From Planctomycetota bacterium (GTDB taxonomy: Bacteria; Planctomycetota; Phycisphaerae; UBA1845; PWPN01), in contig JAKLEZ010000003.1 in assembly GCA_022711465.1 (NCBI GenBank), positions 1 to 64,000 on the forward strand: DNA of 64,000 nucleotides, given 5' to 3'. Of the stretch, positions 26,487 to 34,713 are shown in pieces. The notes beneath the pieces are model-generated. The model was not told the origin of the DNA. It was given only the letters and a program-made list of their open reading frames with translations, and did no database searches. Position 1 is the stretch's first letter. Every line of letters starts with the position of its first letter. The translations under genes and the position numbers were made by a program.

Positions 26487-28184
26487 TCAATTCGCCACTC
26501 CGGCGCAATTCGGCGCGACCGGGTTGTTCGTGCCGCTGTAGCATCGCTGGAAGATACCGAAGTCGGACTGGTCGACGTCGGCATCCCCGTCAAAGTCTGC
26601 GCCCCGGCAAGAGCGATCCGGGGGACCGACGGCCGGGCCGGTCAGGCAGGCCAGCAGAGCCCTGAGGTCAGCCCCGTCGACGTCGCGGTCAAAATCGAAA
26701 TCACCGGTGATGAATTGGTACTCGTGGGCCGCCAAGGCATCGATCAGACCATAACCGCGGGCAAAATCAGGATCGTGAGTCCCGTGGGCGACGTAATAAT
26801 CGGCTGTATGAAACAGGGCGGCACGAAGCTGGTCTATGCTCCAATCAGGATGAGCCTGTACCAGGCAGACCACAGCCCCTGCAACCAGCGGTGTGGCATA
26901 AGAGGTCCCGCTGCCAGGGCCGTAGCCGCTCGGACTGCCGCTGCTGGCCAACCACGTGCTCACGCCCCGGGCCACCACCTCCGGCTTGACCCGACCGTCG
27001 GCTGTCGGGCCGCGAGAACTCAAGCCGGCGATCAACCCCCAATTGTCCACCGCCCCAACCGCAATCACCTGGAAGGCATCGGCCGGGGCAATCAGACTCG
27101 GACCCAGCGGACCGAAGTTGCCCGCGGCAGTGCAGCAGAAGACACCGTTGGCCGTCGCGATATTCACGCCCACGGTGGTCACCGCCGTCAGACCGTCCAA
27201 CTGGGCCTGGGTGTACCAGTCGATGTAACCGAGCGACGACGTCACCACATCCGCACCGTGGCTCTCGGCGAATTCCAGGCCGGCCACATAGTAGTCTTCT
27301 TCGATGGGCGTTTCCTGCGAGTTGTCCTCGGTTTTGCAGAGAATCAGGCTGGCCCCGAATCCCGCGCCGTAAAGCCGCCCATCCGCGCGGCCGGCAGCCG
27401 CACTCAGCGTGGCTGTACCGTGGCCATGGTTGCCGGGAGGATCGTCCGCATCGTCTTGAGTGTCCCCGTCGTTCTCGACGAAGTCCCACTCCGCGAGGAT
27501 GCGCTCGGGGTGGACCGTTTCGTGGGCCTTGTAGAAGCCGGTGTCCAGCAGGGCCAGCACGACCCCGGTGCCGGTATATCCCCGATCGTGCAAGGCAAGC
27601 ACATTGATCTGAGCCAATTGGTCCCGCGAAGGTCCGTATTCGAGGCCGGCTTCGTCGAGAGCACGCACGAAGTCAATCGGTTTGGCCGCCGACGCCGTAT
27701 CGTCTACGCCCTTCGGCGTCACCCGCCTGCCCTGGCCCACCGGCTGGATGCTCTTCACGAAAGGCAGGCTGGCGATCGCCTTGATCTGCGCCGCGGTAGC
27801 CTGCACGCTGATTGCATTGAGCCACCGGCTGGGGAGCCCCAATCGAGCACCGGTTGCCGTAACGGCCGCCACGTGCGCCGGCGAGAGCGGAAGATCGCAT
27901 TCGTCGATCAGGCCAGGAGCCGTCCTCCGCTGGAGGCGGCGAACCAGCGCCCGTGGATCATATTCCGCCCGAACCTGATCCATCATCCGTTGCCGGGCAT
28001 CCGGTGAACTCTGGCCCTTGTCCGCAAACATCACCCAGACCTTGATCGGGCCGCCTTGCCGGGCAAGCAGACGCCACACATCGGCGCGCACCACCTCTCC
28101 TGCCGCCTGCCGCCCCACGGCAGAGCAGCAAGCAGCGACCACCGCGCCCACCAACAACATAGTCCGGCCAATCCGCGAGCGCAT
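26487..28184 (-). CDS. Subtilisin-family serine protease with dockerin-like tail
   Basis: 565 residues from ATG 28184, preceded by GGAGGGGGA; the frame extends further but without a ribosome binding site. A signal peptide covers about residues 1-28, followed by a propeptide-like segment to about residue 175. The S8 catalytic triad is D214 (LALLDTGF), H255 (NHGHGTATL) and S428 (GTSYATPLVAGAV), and the oxyanion Asn lies in CTAAGNFGP. The last 65 residues are a double calcium-loop tail (DVDGADLRALLACLTG, DVDQSDFGIFQRCYSG). It is secreted and digests proteins outside the cell or processes other secreted proteins. It is read in the same direction as the GH43-like gene, 224 bases upstream of it. 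Confidence 0.92.
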   Translation of the reverse strand: MRSRIGRTMLLVGAVVAACCSAVGRQAAGEVVRADVWRLLARQGGPIKVWVMFADKGQSSPDARQRMMDQVRAEYDPRALVRRLQRRTAPGLIDECDLPLSPAHVAAVTATGARLGLPSRWLNAISVQATAAQIKAIASLPFVKSIQPVGQGRRVTPKGVDDTASAAKPIDFVRALDEAGLEYGPSRDQLAQINVLALHDRGYTGTGVVLALLDTGFYKAHETVHPERILAEWDFVENDGDTQDDADDPPGNHGHGTATLSAAAGRADGRLYGAGFGASLILCKTEDNSQETPIEEDYYVAGLEFAESHGADVVTSSLGYIDWYTQAQLDGLTAVTTVGVNIATANGVFCCTAAGNFGPLGPSLIAPADAFQVIAVGAVDNWGLIAGLSSRGPTADGRVKPEVVARGVSTWLASSGSPSGYGPGSGTSYATPLVAGAVVCLVQAHPDWSIDQLRAALFHTADYYVAHGTHDPDFARGYGLIDALAAHEYQFITGDFDFDRDVDGADLRALLACLTGPAVGPPDRSCRGADFDGDADVDQSDFGIFQRCYSGTNNPVAPNCAGVAN

Positions 28185-28273
28185 TCCCCCTCCACAAAAG
28201 GGGCTCCTCCGCATCGAAGCGCCGTCTCCCTCCTGCCTGCCCGACCCCTGTGTCAACGGACCCCCAAGGCTCT

Positions 28274-28302
28274 ATTCTAACGCCACCGCCCTTTCATCCC
28301 AA
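28274..28302 (-). promoter_or_regulatory. Likely promoter of the subtilisin gene
   Basis: On the minus strand TTGGGA (28302-28297) is followed after 17 bases by TAGAAT (28279-28274), about 90 bases before the start codon. The -35 sequence and spacing are the same as in the promoter of the giant LTD/CotH gene. Confidence 0.5.
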
Positions 28303-28502
28303 GACAAATCACCAGTCCAAGATTCCCCAGGCAGCCTCTTCCGGCTACGCCGCGGGCCGATCTGACCGGGAATCGACGGGACATAATGGCCGCCCGAGGC
28401 CGTCCGACGGAGCGATCCAGGGCAAATGGACAGGACCCGTATCCGTTGCGAGAATACCCTCGTTTCGAGAGCTTGCTCCGGCACGAAAGGAATCGAAATC
28501 AA

Positions 28503-29570
28503 ATGGCAGGAATGACCTCCCATGAACGGTTCACCCGCATGTTCCAGCACCGCGAAGCCGACCGCGTGGCCATGTGGGACTTCCCGTGGCCGGGGACACT
28601 CCGACGATGGCGCAACGAAGGAATGCCGGCCGATGCCAGCTATGAGGACTACTTCGACGTTGACAAGGTGTCGCGGGTCGTGGTCGACAATTCGCCCAGA
28701 TACCCTGAACACACTATTGAAGAAAACGAGGAGTTCAAGGTCATCACCACGAGTTGGGGCGGAACGCAGCGGGATTTCAAGGATCAGGATTCTACGCCGG
28801 AGTTTATCGGCTACACCATCGTCGATTGGGACACGTGGACGGCCGCAAAAGCGCGCATGACTCCCACGCCCGAGCGCATTCCGTGGGACCACCTCAAGAC
28901 CAATTACGAGAAGTGGAGGAAGGAAGGCCACTGGATCCTGGGGGACCTGTGGTTCAGTTTCAACCAGCTGACTTCCTACGTGGTCGGCATGGAGAGGTTC
29001 CTCATGTATCTGATCGAGGAGCCCGAACTGTGCAAGGACATGCTCCTCTACTCGCTGGACGTGAACCTCAAGCTCCTGGAAATGGCGTGGGACGCGGGCT
29101 ACACGTTTGACATGCTGAACATCCGGGACGACATGGGCTACAAGCATGCCCAGTTCTTTTCGCTGAAGACCTACAGGGAGATCATCAGGCCTTCGCACCA
29201 GAAAGCGGTCGATTGGGCCCATAATCGGGGCATCAAGACACGGCTCCACTCCTGCGGCTACATCATGCCGCTGCTTCCCGAGATTGTAGACGTAGGATTT
29301 GATGCCCTGCACCCGATGGAGGTCAAGGCTGGGATGAACCCGCAGGAAGTTAAATCACGATACGGCGATCGCCTCGTTCTCCACGGCGGCTTCAACGCCG
29401 TGCTCTGGAAAGACCGTGACGCCATCACCGCGGAAATGGAACGGTTGCTTCCCGTTCTGAAGCAGTCAAGCGGCTATGTTTTCGCAGCAGACCATTCCAT
29501 ACCGAATGACGTCAGTCTCGAGAACATGAGCACCATCATTGCGTTGGCCAAGAAGCTGGGCAGCTTCTGA
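28503..29570 (+). CDS. Uroporphyrinogen-decarboxylase-fold protein
   Basis: 355 residues from ATG 28503, with GAAAGGAA about 10 bases upstream; the open frame reaches 28386 but that part is Arg-rich. It begins with MTSHERFTRMFQHREADRVA, the typical opening of UroD-family methyltransferase-like proteins. Other family marks are NIRDDMGYKHAQFFSLKTYR, H249-S-C251-GYIMPLLPE and HGGFNA. The third metal-ligand cysteine seen in the homologue at 21915-22952 is replaced (VLHGGF), so metal binding may differ. It is cytoplasmic. The substrate is unknown; similar proteins sit in planctomycete sugar or methoxy-compound catabolic regions. Confidence 0.8.
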   Translation: MAGMTSHERFTRMFQHREADRVAMWDFPWPGTLRRWRNEGMPADASYEDYFDVDKVSRVVVDNSPRYPEHTIEENEEFKVITTSWGGTQRDFKDQDSTPEFIGYTIVDWDTWTAAKARMTPTPERIPWDHLKTNYEKWRKEGHWILGDLWFSFNQLTSYVVGMERFLMYLIEEPELCKDMLLYSLDVNLKLLEMAWDAGYTFDMLNIRDDMGYKHAQFFSLKTYREIIRPSHQKAVDWAHNRGIKTRLHSCGYIMPLLPEIVDVGFDALHPMEVKAGMNPQEVKSRYGDRLVLHGGFNAVLWKDRDAITAEMERLLPVLKQSSGYVFAADHSIPNDVSLENMSTIIALAKKLGSF

Positions 29571-29833
29571 ATGACAGCCGGAGCCCGATCGCTCCGCCGG
29601 ACACGGCCGGGGGTGAAGACCCTTGGTTGTTGGGCATTCGCTTCAATCGGCCGGCTTCACTCCCCCGCAGCGATTTCTCTGCCCCAGCGGAAGCGCCCCT
29701 CACTCGCCTGCCCTGTTTCTTGCGCCGACCGAGATGAGGGTAACTCCGGCTGAGGAGGCATCCCCCAGGATACCCAACTCGCTCTTGAGCGCACATCTCC
29801 GGGCGGCGGTGTGGGATGTTGAAGTTGGTCTGG

Positions 29834-30643
29834 TTACCACTGTTCCCCCACTCCGTATTGTTGCCGGGCCGCGCGGTATGCCTCCAGCGCAGCGGGCATC
29901 TCCTTCTCAAACTGCCCGATGCGCCGTTCTTCGCGGGGATGCGTGGATAGAAACTCCAGCCCTCTGGATTTTCGGCTCGCTTCCATCCGCCGCCAGAGCC
30001 CGATGGCCTCGCGCGGGTCGTAGCCGGCCCTGGCCGCGTAAATCAGGCCAATCTGGTCCGCCTCAGATTCATGAGCCCGGCTGTAAGGAAGCAAGGCCCC
30101 CACCTGGGCACCCACGCCAAAAGCCTGAAGGGCACCGCTCCGCAATGTCGGTGAGGCCTTGGCCAGCCCCTGGGCAAGGAGTTCCTGTATGATCTCCACG
30201 CTCATCTGCTGGCTGATGCGCTCCCCGCCATGCCGAGCGACGGCGTGAGCCACCTCATGGCCGACAACCACGGCCATGCCAGCCTCGTTCTTCATGATGG
30301 GCAGGATGCCGGTGTACACCGCGATCTTACCGCCGGGCAAGCAGAAGGCATTCACCTGATCGGATTCAATCAGGGCAAACTCCCATCGGAAGTCCGGGCG
30401 GTCAGCCGCCCCGGCAATCCGCTTGCCGACACGCTCAACCACCGCCGTCATTCGGGCATCCGTGCTCCGCTTGGCCTTCGACAGGACCTCCTGGTACGCC
30501 TGGGCCCCAAGCGTCTGCTCCTGGTCGGAGGTGACCAGCATCAGCTGCCTGCGGCCGGTTTCCCTGACCGTTGAGCAGCCCAGCGAGGTCAGCACCAGAC
30601 AGCATGAGACGAGAAGGGGCCATGAGAGCTGCTGAAGATGCAT
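29834..30643 (-). CDS. M48-family metalloprotease lipoprotein
   Basis: 269 residues, with AAGGAGG 7 bases before the ATG at 30643. The signal peptide ends in the lipobox LTSLGC (C23), so the protein is anchored to a membrane facing the periplasm. The zinc site is H129-E-x-x-H133 (GHEVAHAVARHG), and the third ligand is in the SRAHESEADQIG segment. The overall layout matches the LoiP/YcaL/BepA group of periplasmic quality-control proteases, without C-terminal TPR repeats. It probably degrades misassembled outer-membrane proteins. It is transcribed alone. Confidence 0.92.
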   Translation of the reverse strand: MHLQQLSWPLLVSCCLVLTSLGCSTVRETGRRQLMLVTSDQEQTLGAQAYQEVLSKAKRSTDARMTAVVERVGKRIAGAADRPDFRWEFALIESDQVNAFCLPGGKIAVYTGILPIMKNEAGMAVVVGHEVAHAVARHGGERISQQMSVEIIQELLAQGLAKASPTLRSGALQAFGVGAQVGALLPYSRAHESEADQIGLIYAARAGYDPREAIGLWRRMEASRKSRGLEFLSTHPREERRIGQFEKEMPAALEAYRAARQQYGVGEQW

Positions 30644-31049
30644 CGGTACGCCTCCTTGAACGCAGCGATCTCTCGCGTGCAGGGGAACGGGCAGGTCACC
30701 CGGCCCACACCGCTCTCGACCGGTACGGGTTCATCGTATCATATCATAGTCCCGCCGCTATGACGGCCAGGAGCAGGAGGGCACTTGTCGACGCCGAGCC
30801 GGAGCCTTTGGCCACGGCGATGCCGACCGTGACCTCCCGTCTCTCCGTGCCCGATTCGCCCCAGAGCTGGCCCCGACCGCTGGGCCCGTCCACCGAGCCT
30901 TGGCGTACGCCTGGTCCCGGTCTGTTTCTCCGTGCTTGCCGGTCCCGAGCCCGCAGACGGGAGTTCGAGGGCGGAGCCCCCGAGAAATCCGGACCCCAGG
31001 TCGCCTCCGGCACCGGTGTTCGATCGCCGCCATCGCCGCCGGGGTGCTG
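30644..31049. other. Intergenic region with one doubtful ORF
   Basis: An 89-residue minus-strand ORF (31013-30744) begins 37 bases after the sulfatase stop and ends in a hydrophobic stretch, STSALLLLAVIAAGL. It has no ribosome binding site that convinces me and its first half is Arg/Gly-rich, so I do not call it. Nothing else is visible. Confidence 0.3.
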
Positions 31050-33221
31050 TCACGGCGGACTCAACTCGAGGACGAGTGATTGGATCTCACCGGTGAATGG
31101 GTTCGGGCTCTGATAAGGCCCGACAGCCCCGGCCGTATCACAGCCGACATCCAGCCCATCCACGGGCATGGCGGAAATGAGACCACCCGCGGCGGCTTTG
31201 GCAGCCGGCTGACCATCGATCGAAAGCGTCAGCGTGCCCTGAACGTCGAGACGGGCAGTGGCGGTGTGCGCGCCGGCGATGGCCGCGAGCGTGGTCGCCG
31301 AACCGACTTCTTCGCCGGTCCGAACCAGGAAGGTCAGCTTGCCGTCGGCCATGAACAGCGTATAACCTCGCGCCCTTCCGCCTTGGGCAATCAGAACGCC
31401 GTTCTTGGTTTCCTTGGTGTCGAACTTCGCGACAATTGTGAAGGTGCGCCCGGCGATGGCGGGTGCTTGACCACGATCGAGATGGTCGCCAGCTTTGAGT
31501 ACGAATCGCCGCTGCTTGCTGAGCCCCTGCCCGGCCTTCGTCGTGCTCTTGCCTCGCCACGCCCCCAATGGAAGCACATTCGCGCGCTGCGCCCAGGCAT
31601 CCCATGCGGCCGACATCATCTTCACCCGCTCGGTTTGTGCATCGGCGAGGTCATGGAGTTCGCTGCGGTCGGCCTGAATGTCGTAGAGCTCCCAGGCCTG
31701 GTTCTCCTTGGCCACGAGCTTCCAGCGGCCGTCACGGATGGCACGGTTGCCTTCATGCTCCCACACCAGAGGCTTGGCCCGGGCAAGGCTCTGACCTTCG
31801 AGAGCAGGACGCAGGCTTGTCCCTTCCATCGGCTTGATCTCCTGCCCGCGAAGCTCCTGAGGATATGCCGCGCCGGCCGCATCCACGCACGTCGCCATGA
31901 TGTCCACGAGCTGGCCGGGCTGCGATTCAAGCTTCCCACGGCGCTCGGCAGGGATACCGGCAGGCCAGTGAGCGATCAGGGGAGTGCTGATCCCGCCTTC
32001 ATGCACCCAGTGCTTGTACTCGCGGAAGGGAGTGTTGCTGACGTTGGCCCAGGCTCGCCCATACCCGATGTACGTGTCCGGAGGACCGGGCATGACTCCG
32101 GGACCAGTGCGGACCCATTGCCCATCACGCGTCTGCATCGGCGGCCAGATCGCGGGCTGAAGCTGGTCCCGCTTCAGGGGAACCAGGTCGGCCGGAGGCG
32201 GACCGCTGGGAGACCGGCCCATGCCCTCGGCGCAGCCACCGTTGTCCTGCAGGAAGAGAATGAGCGTGTTGTCGAGGCGGCCGTCTTTCTTCAGCTGGGC
32301 CACGACGCGCCCGATGCCCTGGTCCATGCAGTCAACCATGGCCGCATACACCTCCATGCAACGGGCCTCCCAGGCCTTGTCTTGGACATCTTGCCATGCG
32401 GCGGCACCGGCCGAAAGCTCGGCCGTCGCAGGGATGAGGCCCAGCTTCTTCATGCGCCCGAACCTCGCTGCCCGAACGGCCTCGTAGCCCTGGTCGTAGC
32501 GGCCCTTGTACGTCGCGACGTCCTTCTCCATCGCGTGCATCGGCCAGTGGGCCGCGGTGTAGGCCAGATAGAGAAAGAACGGCTTCTCCGGCGACTCCTG
32601 GGCATGCAGCTGGAGATAGCGCACCGCGTTGTCGCTGATGGCGTCGGTGTAGTAGAACTGGGCCGGCCGGTACTCGGAGTCGTTCTCAGGAGTGATGAAA
32701 GTGTTCTGCCGGCACAGGGTCGTAGGGTCATAGTAACTCCCGGCCCCGGTGATCGTTCCGTAAAACTTGTCGAACCCGCGCTGCACGGGCCAGCAGGAGG
32801 AGTCCGCCCCGGGGCCGGCATGCCGGGTGACGTGCCACTTGCCGCACATGTACGTGCGATAACCCGCCGGCCGCAGTACCTCTGCGATCGTCACGCAACG
32901 ATCGTTTAGCCCACCGCGATAGCCGTCATATCCGTTGTCGCTGGTCATGTGCCCGACGCCGGCCTGATGAGGATGCAGGCCAGTGAGAAGCGAGGCTCGC
33001 GTGGGGCAGCAGCGCGCGGTGTTGTAGAACTGCGCGAACCGGACGCCGCCGGACGCAAGCGCATCGAGATGAGGCGTCTGGATTTCACCGCCATAGCAGC
33101 CAAGGTCGGAGAAACCCATGTCATCACTGAGAATGACGATGATGTTCGGCCTTTCCGCGGCGAAAGACGGACCGCAGAAACCACTGAGGACGGCCACAAG
33201 CCATGCGAGGAAGTGCTTCAT
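31050..33221 (-). CDS. Arylsulfatase with C-terminal lectin-like domain
   Basis: 723 residues with a signal peptide at residues 1-21. The catalytic core runs from RPNIIVILSDDMGFSDLG (metal ligands D33, D34) through the formylglycine site C71-C-P-T-R (then ASLLTGLHPHQAG), CGKWHVTRH, TAAHWPMHA and LQDNGGC. The core ends near residue 560. The last 150 residues are a separate beta-rich domain (FTIVAKFDTKETKNGVLIAQ, YTLFMADGKLTFLVR, LTLSIDGQPA) resembling a LamG/concanavalin lectin fold, which may bind the glycan substrate. Typical sulfatases of this group are 450-550 residues, so the extension is notable. It needs a formylglycine-generating enzyme, which is not in the window. Confidence 0.93.
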   Translation of the reverse strand: MKHFLAWLVAVLSGFCGPSFAAERPNIIVILSDDMGFSDLGCYGGEIQTPHLDALASGGVRFAQFYNTARCCPTRASLLTGLHPHQAGVGHMTSDNGYDGYRGGLNDRCVTIAEVLRPAGYRTYMCGKWHVTRHAGPGADSSCWPVQRGFDKFYGTITGAGSYYDPTTLCRQNTFITPENDSEYRPAQFYYTDAISDNAVRYLQLHAQESPEKPFFLYLAYTAAHWPMHAMEKDVATYKGRYDQGYEAVRAARFGRMKKLGLIPATAELSAGAAAWQDVQDKAWEARCMEVYAAMVDCMDQGIGRVVAQLKKDGRLDNTLILFLQDNGGCAEGMGRSPSGPPPADLVPLKRDQLQPAIWPPMQTRDGQWVRTGPGVMPGPPDTYIGYGRAWANVSNTPFREYKHWVHEGGISTPLIAHWPAGIPAERRGKLESQPGQLVDIMATCVDAAGAAYPQELRGQEIKPMEGTSLRPALEGQSLARAKPLVWEHEGNRAIRDGRWKLVAKENQAWELYDIQADRSELHDLADAQTERVKMMSAAWDAWAQRANVLPLGAWRGKSTTKAGQGLSKQRRFVLKAGDHLDRGQAPAIAGRTFTIVAKFDTKETKNGVLIAQGGRARGYTLFMADGKLTFLVRTGEEVGSATTLAAIAGAHTATARLDVQGTLTLSIDGQPAAKAAAGGLISAMPVDGLDVGCDTAGAVGPYQSPNPFTGEIQSLVLELSPP

Positions 33222-33769
33222 GGTCTCACCCCTATACGGCGTCGAGGGTCGCGGTTGCAGACGTTGGACGATCCCATTCGCTTTGCCTGCTCCGCCTGAG
33301 CCGGCTCATCGGTCGGGCCCTTCTTCTGCAAGCGAACGCCGGTCGTATTGTAGCCGAGGTCGACTCCCCTACGACAGTCCGTCCATGGTGGTCTGCGGCT
33401 CGATCAGCGCATGCACCCCTGCCCACCCAGCCCGGCAGTTTGATCCGGACTGAGCATCTGCAGACGACACGGTCAGAAGGACGGCTGCCCCGTCCGCGGA
33501 CAACAACCTCAGGCTATGCCACTCGCAGCGCCTGGTCACCACGAGAACCCAGGAACCTGGGAAGCTCTTGAGCGATGTTCTCAGCCAAGCCCCTGCCGCC
33601 TCGAGCCAGAGAGCCGACGTGCGCATGCGGCTTCCATCAGGCCTTGGCACGGGCTCTGATTCGTCTATAATGCGCCGCGCCATCGGACAGTCATCGGTGG
33701 CGAGAACCTGCACGGCACCGCCGCCCCCGGTCAGCGTGTGCGACGAGATGGTCAAATCAAGGAGACTGC
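33222..33769. other. Divergent intergenic region between sulfatase and hisF
   Basis: No gene is supported. It contains the hisF promoter at 33644-33671, a roughly 95-base leader, and AAGGAG before the hisF ATG. The minus-strand ORF at 33369-33755 lacks any recognisable feature. Confidence 0.5.
33644..33671 (+). promoter_or_regulatory. Likely sigma70-type promoter of hisF
   Basis: TTGGCA (33644-33649) is followed after 16 bases by a perfect TATAAT (33666-33671). The start codon is about 98 bases downstream. Confidence 0.6.
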
Positions 33770-34534
33770 ATGAGTAGCCCGATCAGCATTATGCCCTGCC
33801 TCGACATGCAGAACGGCCGTGTCGTCAAGGGCGTTCATTTCGTCGAAATCAAGGATGCAGGCGATCCAGTCGAGTGTGCCTTGGCGTACTGTGAGGGGGG
33901 GGCGGACGAGTTGGCCCTGCTGGATATCACCGCCACCGTCGAGGGGCGCGACACGATGCTGGACGTTGTTCGGCGCGTGGCCGACGCAGCCACCGTGCCG
34001 TTCACCGTTGGCGGGGGCATTCGCGATGTCGCCTCCGCCGCGGCGGTTCTGAAGGCCGGAGCCGACAAGGTCTCGGTCAGCAGCGCCGCCTTCCGGAAGC
34101 CGTCGATCGTCAGGGAGATGATCAAGGAATTCGGCCCCGACCGAATTACCGTGGCCATCGACGTGGACCGCAACGAGGCCATGCCCTCCGGCTATGAGGT
34201 GTACATCGACGGCGGCCGCACCGCCACCGGGACGGATGCCGTTGAATGGGCCCGGACTGTCGACGGCTTCGGTGTCAGAGTGATCCTGCCCACCAGTAAG
34301 GCCGGGGATGGCGCCAGGACAGGCTATGATCTCCCTGTCATCCGGGCCATGGCGAAGGCTGTATCCGGCCGGATAGTTGCGTCGGGCGGGGCGGGCAAGC
34401 TGGAGCACTTCTACGACGCCGCCATGGCCGGGGCTACCATTCTGCTGGCCGCGTCGGTCTTCCATTTCCACACCATCGACATCCCGGAACTGAAAACCTA
34501 TCTCCGCGGCCGCGGGCTGAATGTCAGGATGTAG
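33770..34534 (+). CDS. hisF: Imidazole glycerol phosphate synthase, cyclase subunit HisF
   Basis: 254 residues, the usual length. With HisH it would turn PRFAR and ammonia into IGP and AICAR in histidine synthesis. The (beta/alpha)8 barrel shows the two catalytic aspartates D12 (MPCLDMQNGRVVKG) and D131 (TVAIDVDRN), and both phosphate-binding loops (TVGGGIRD, ASGGAGK). The loop after strand 6 is unusual. The common LTSxDxDGTKxGYD is replaced by LPTSKAGDGARTGYD, one residue longer and lacking one acidic residue. No other his gene is adjacent. It is probably a true HisF, but a HisF-like amidotransferase partner for another pathway cannot be excluded. Confidence 0.85.
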   Translation: MSSPISIMPCLDMQNGRVVKGVHFVEIKDAGDPVECALAYCEGGADELALLDITATVEGRDTMLDVVRRVADAATVPFTVGGGIRDVASAAAVLKAGADKVSVSSAAFRKPSIVREMIKEFGPDRITVAIDVDRNEAMPSGYEVYIDGGRTATGTDAVEWARTVDGFGVRVILPTSKAGDGARTGYDLPVIRAMAKAVSGRIVASGGAGKLEHFYDAAMAGATILLAASVFHFHTIDIPELKTYLRGRGLNVRM

Positions 34535-34713
34535 CCATCGTCTACCGCAAGGTGATGGTCGCCGGCGTTGGGCCGCGACGGGGCCGTCGCATGCGACCAT
34601 CACGCCCGCGCCGGCAGGGGGCACAGTTCGTACAACGTCGGATCGATGTCTACAGACTTCGCGAGCGGGTCACACCACCGCAGAACGACTCCTGTCCCCG
34701 GCCTGCGGCCACC

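Noticed and set aside
26448..28007. Plus-strand open frame of 519 codons
   Set aside because: Antisense to the subtilisin with its complete catalytic triad.
30744..31013. Minus-strand ORF of 89 residues ending in a hydrophobic segment
   Set aside because: No ribosome binding site, Arg/Gly-rich first half and no family; possible but not supported.
31080..32909. Plus-strand open frame of 609 codons
   Set aside because: Antisense to the sulfatase gene, which has signal peptide and active-site motifs.
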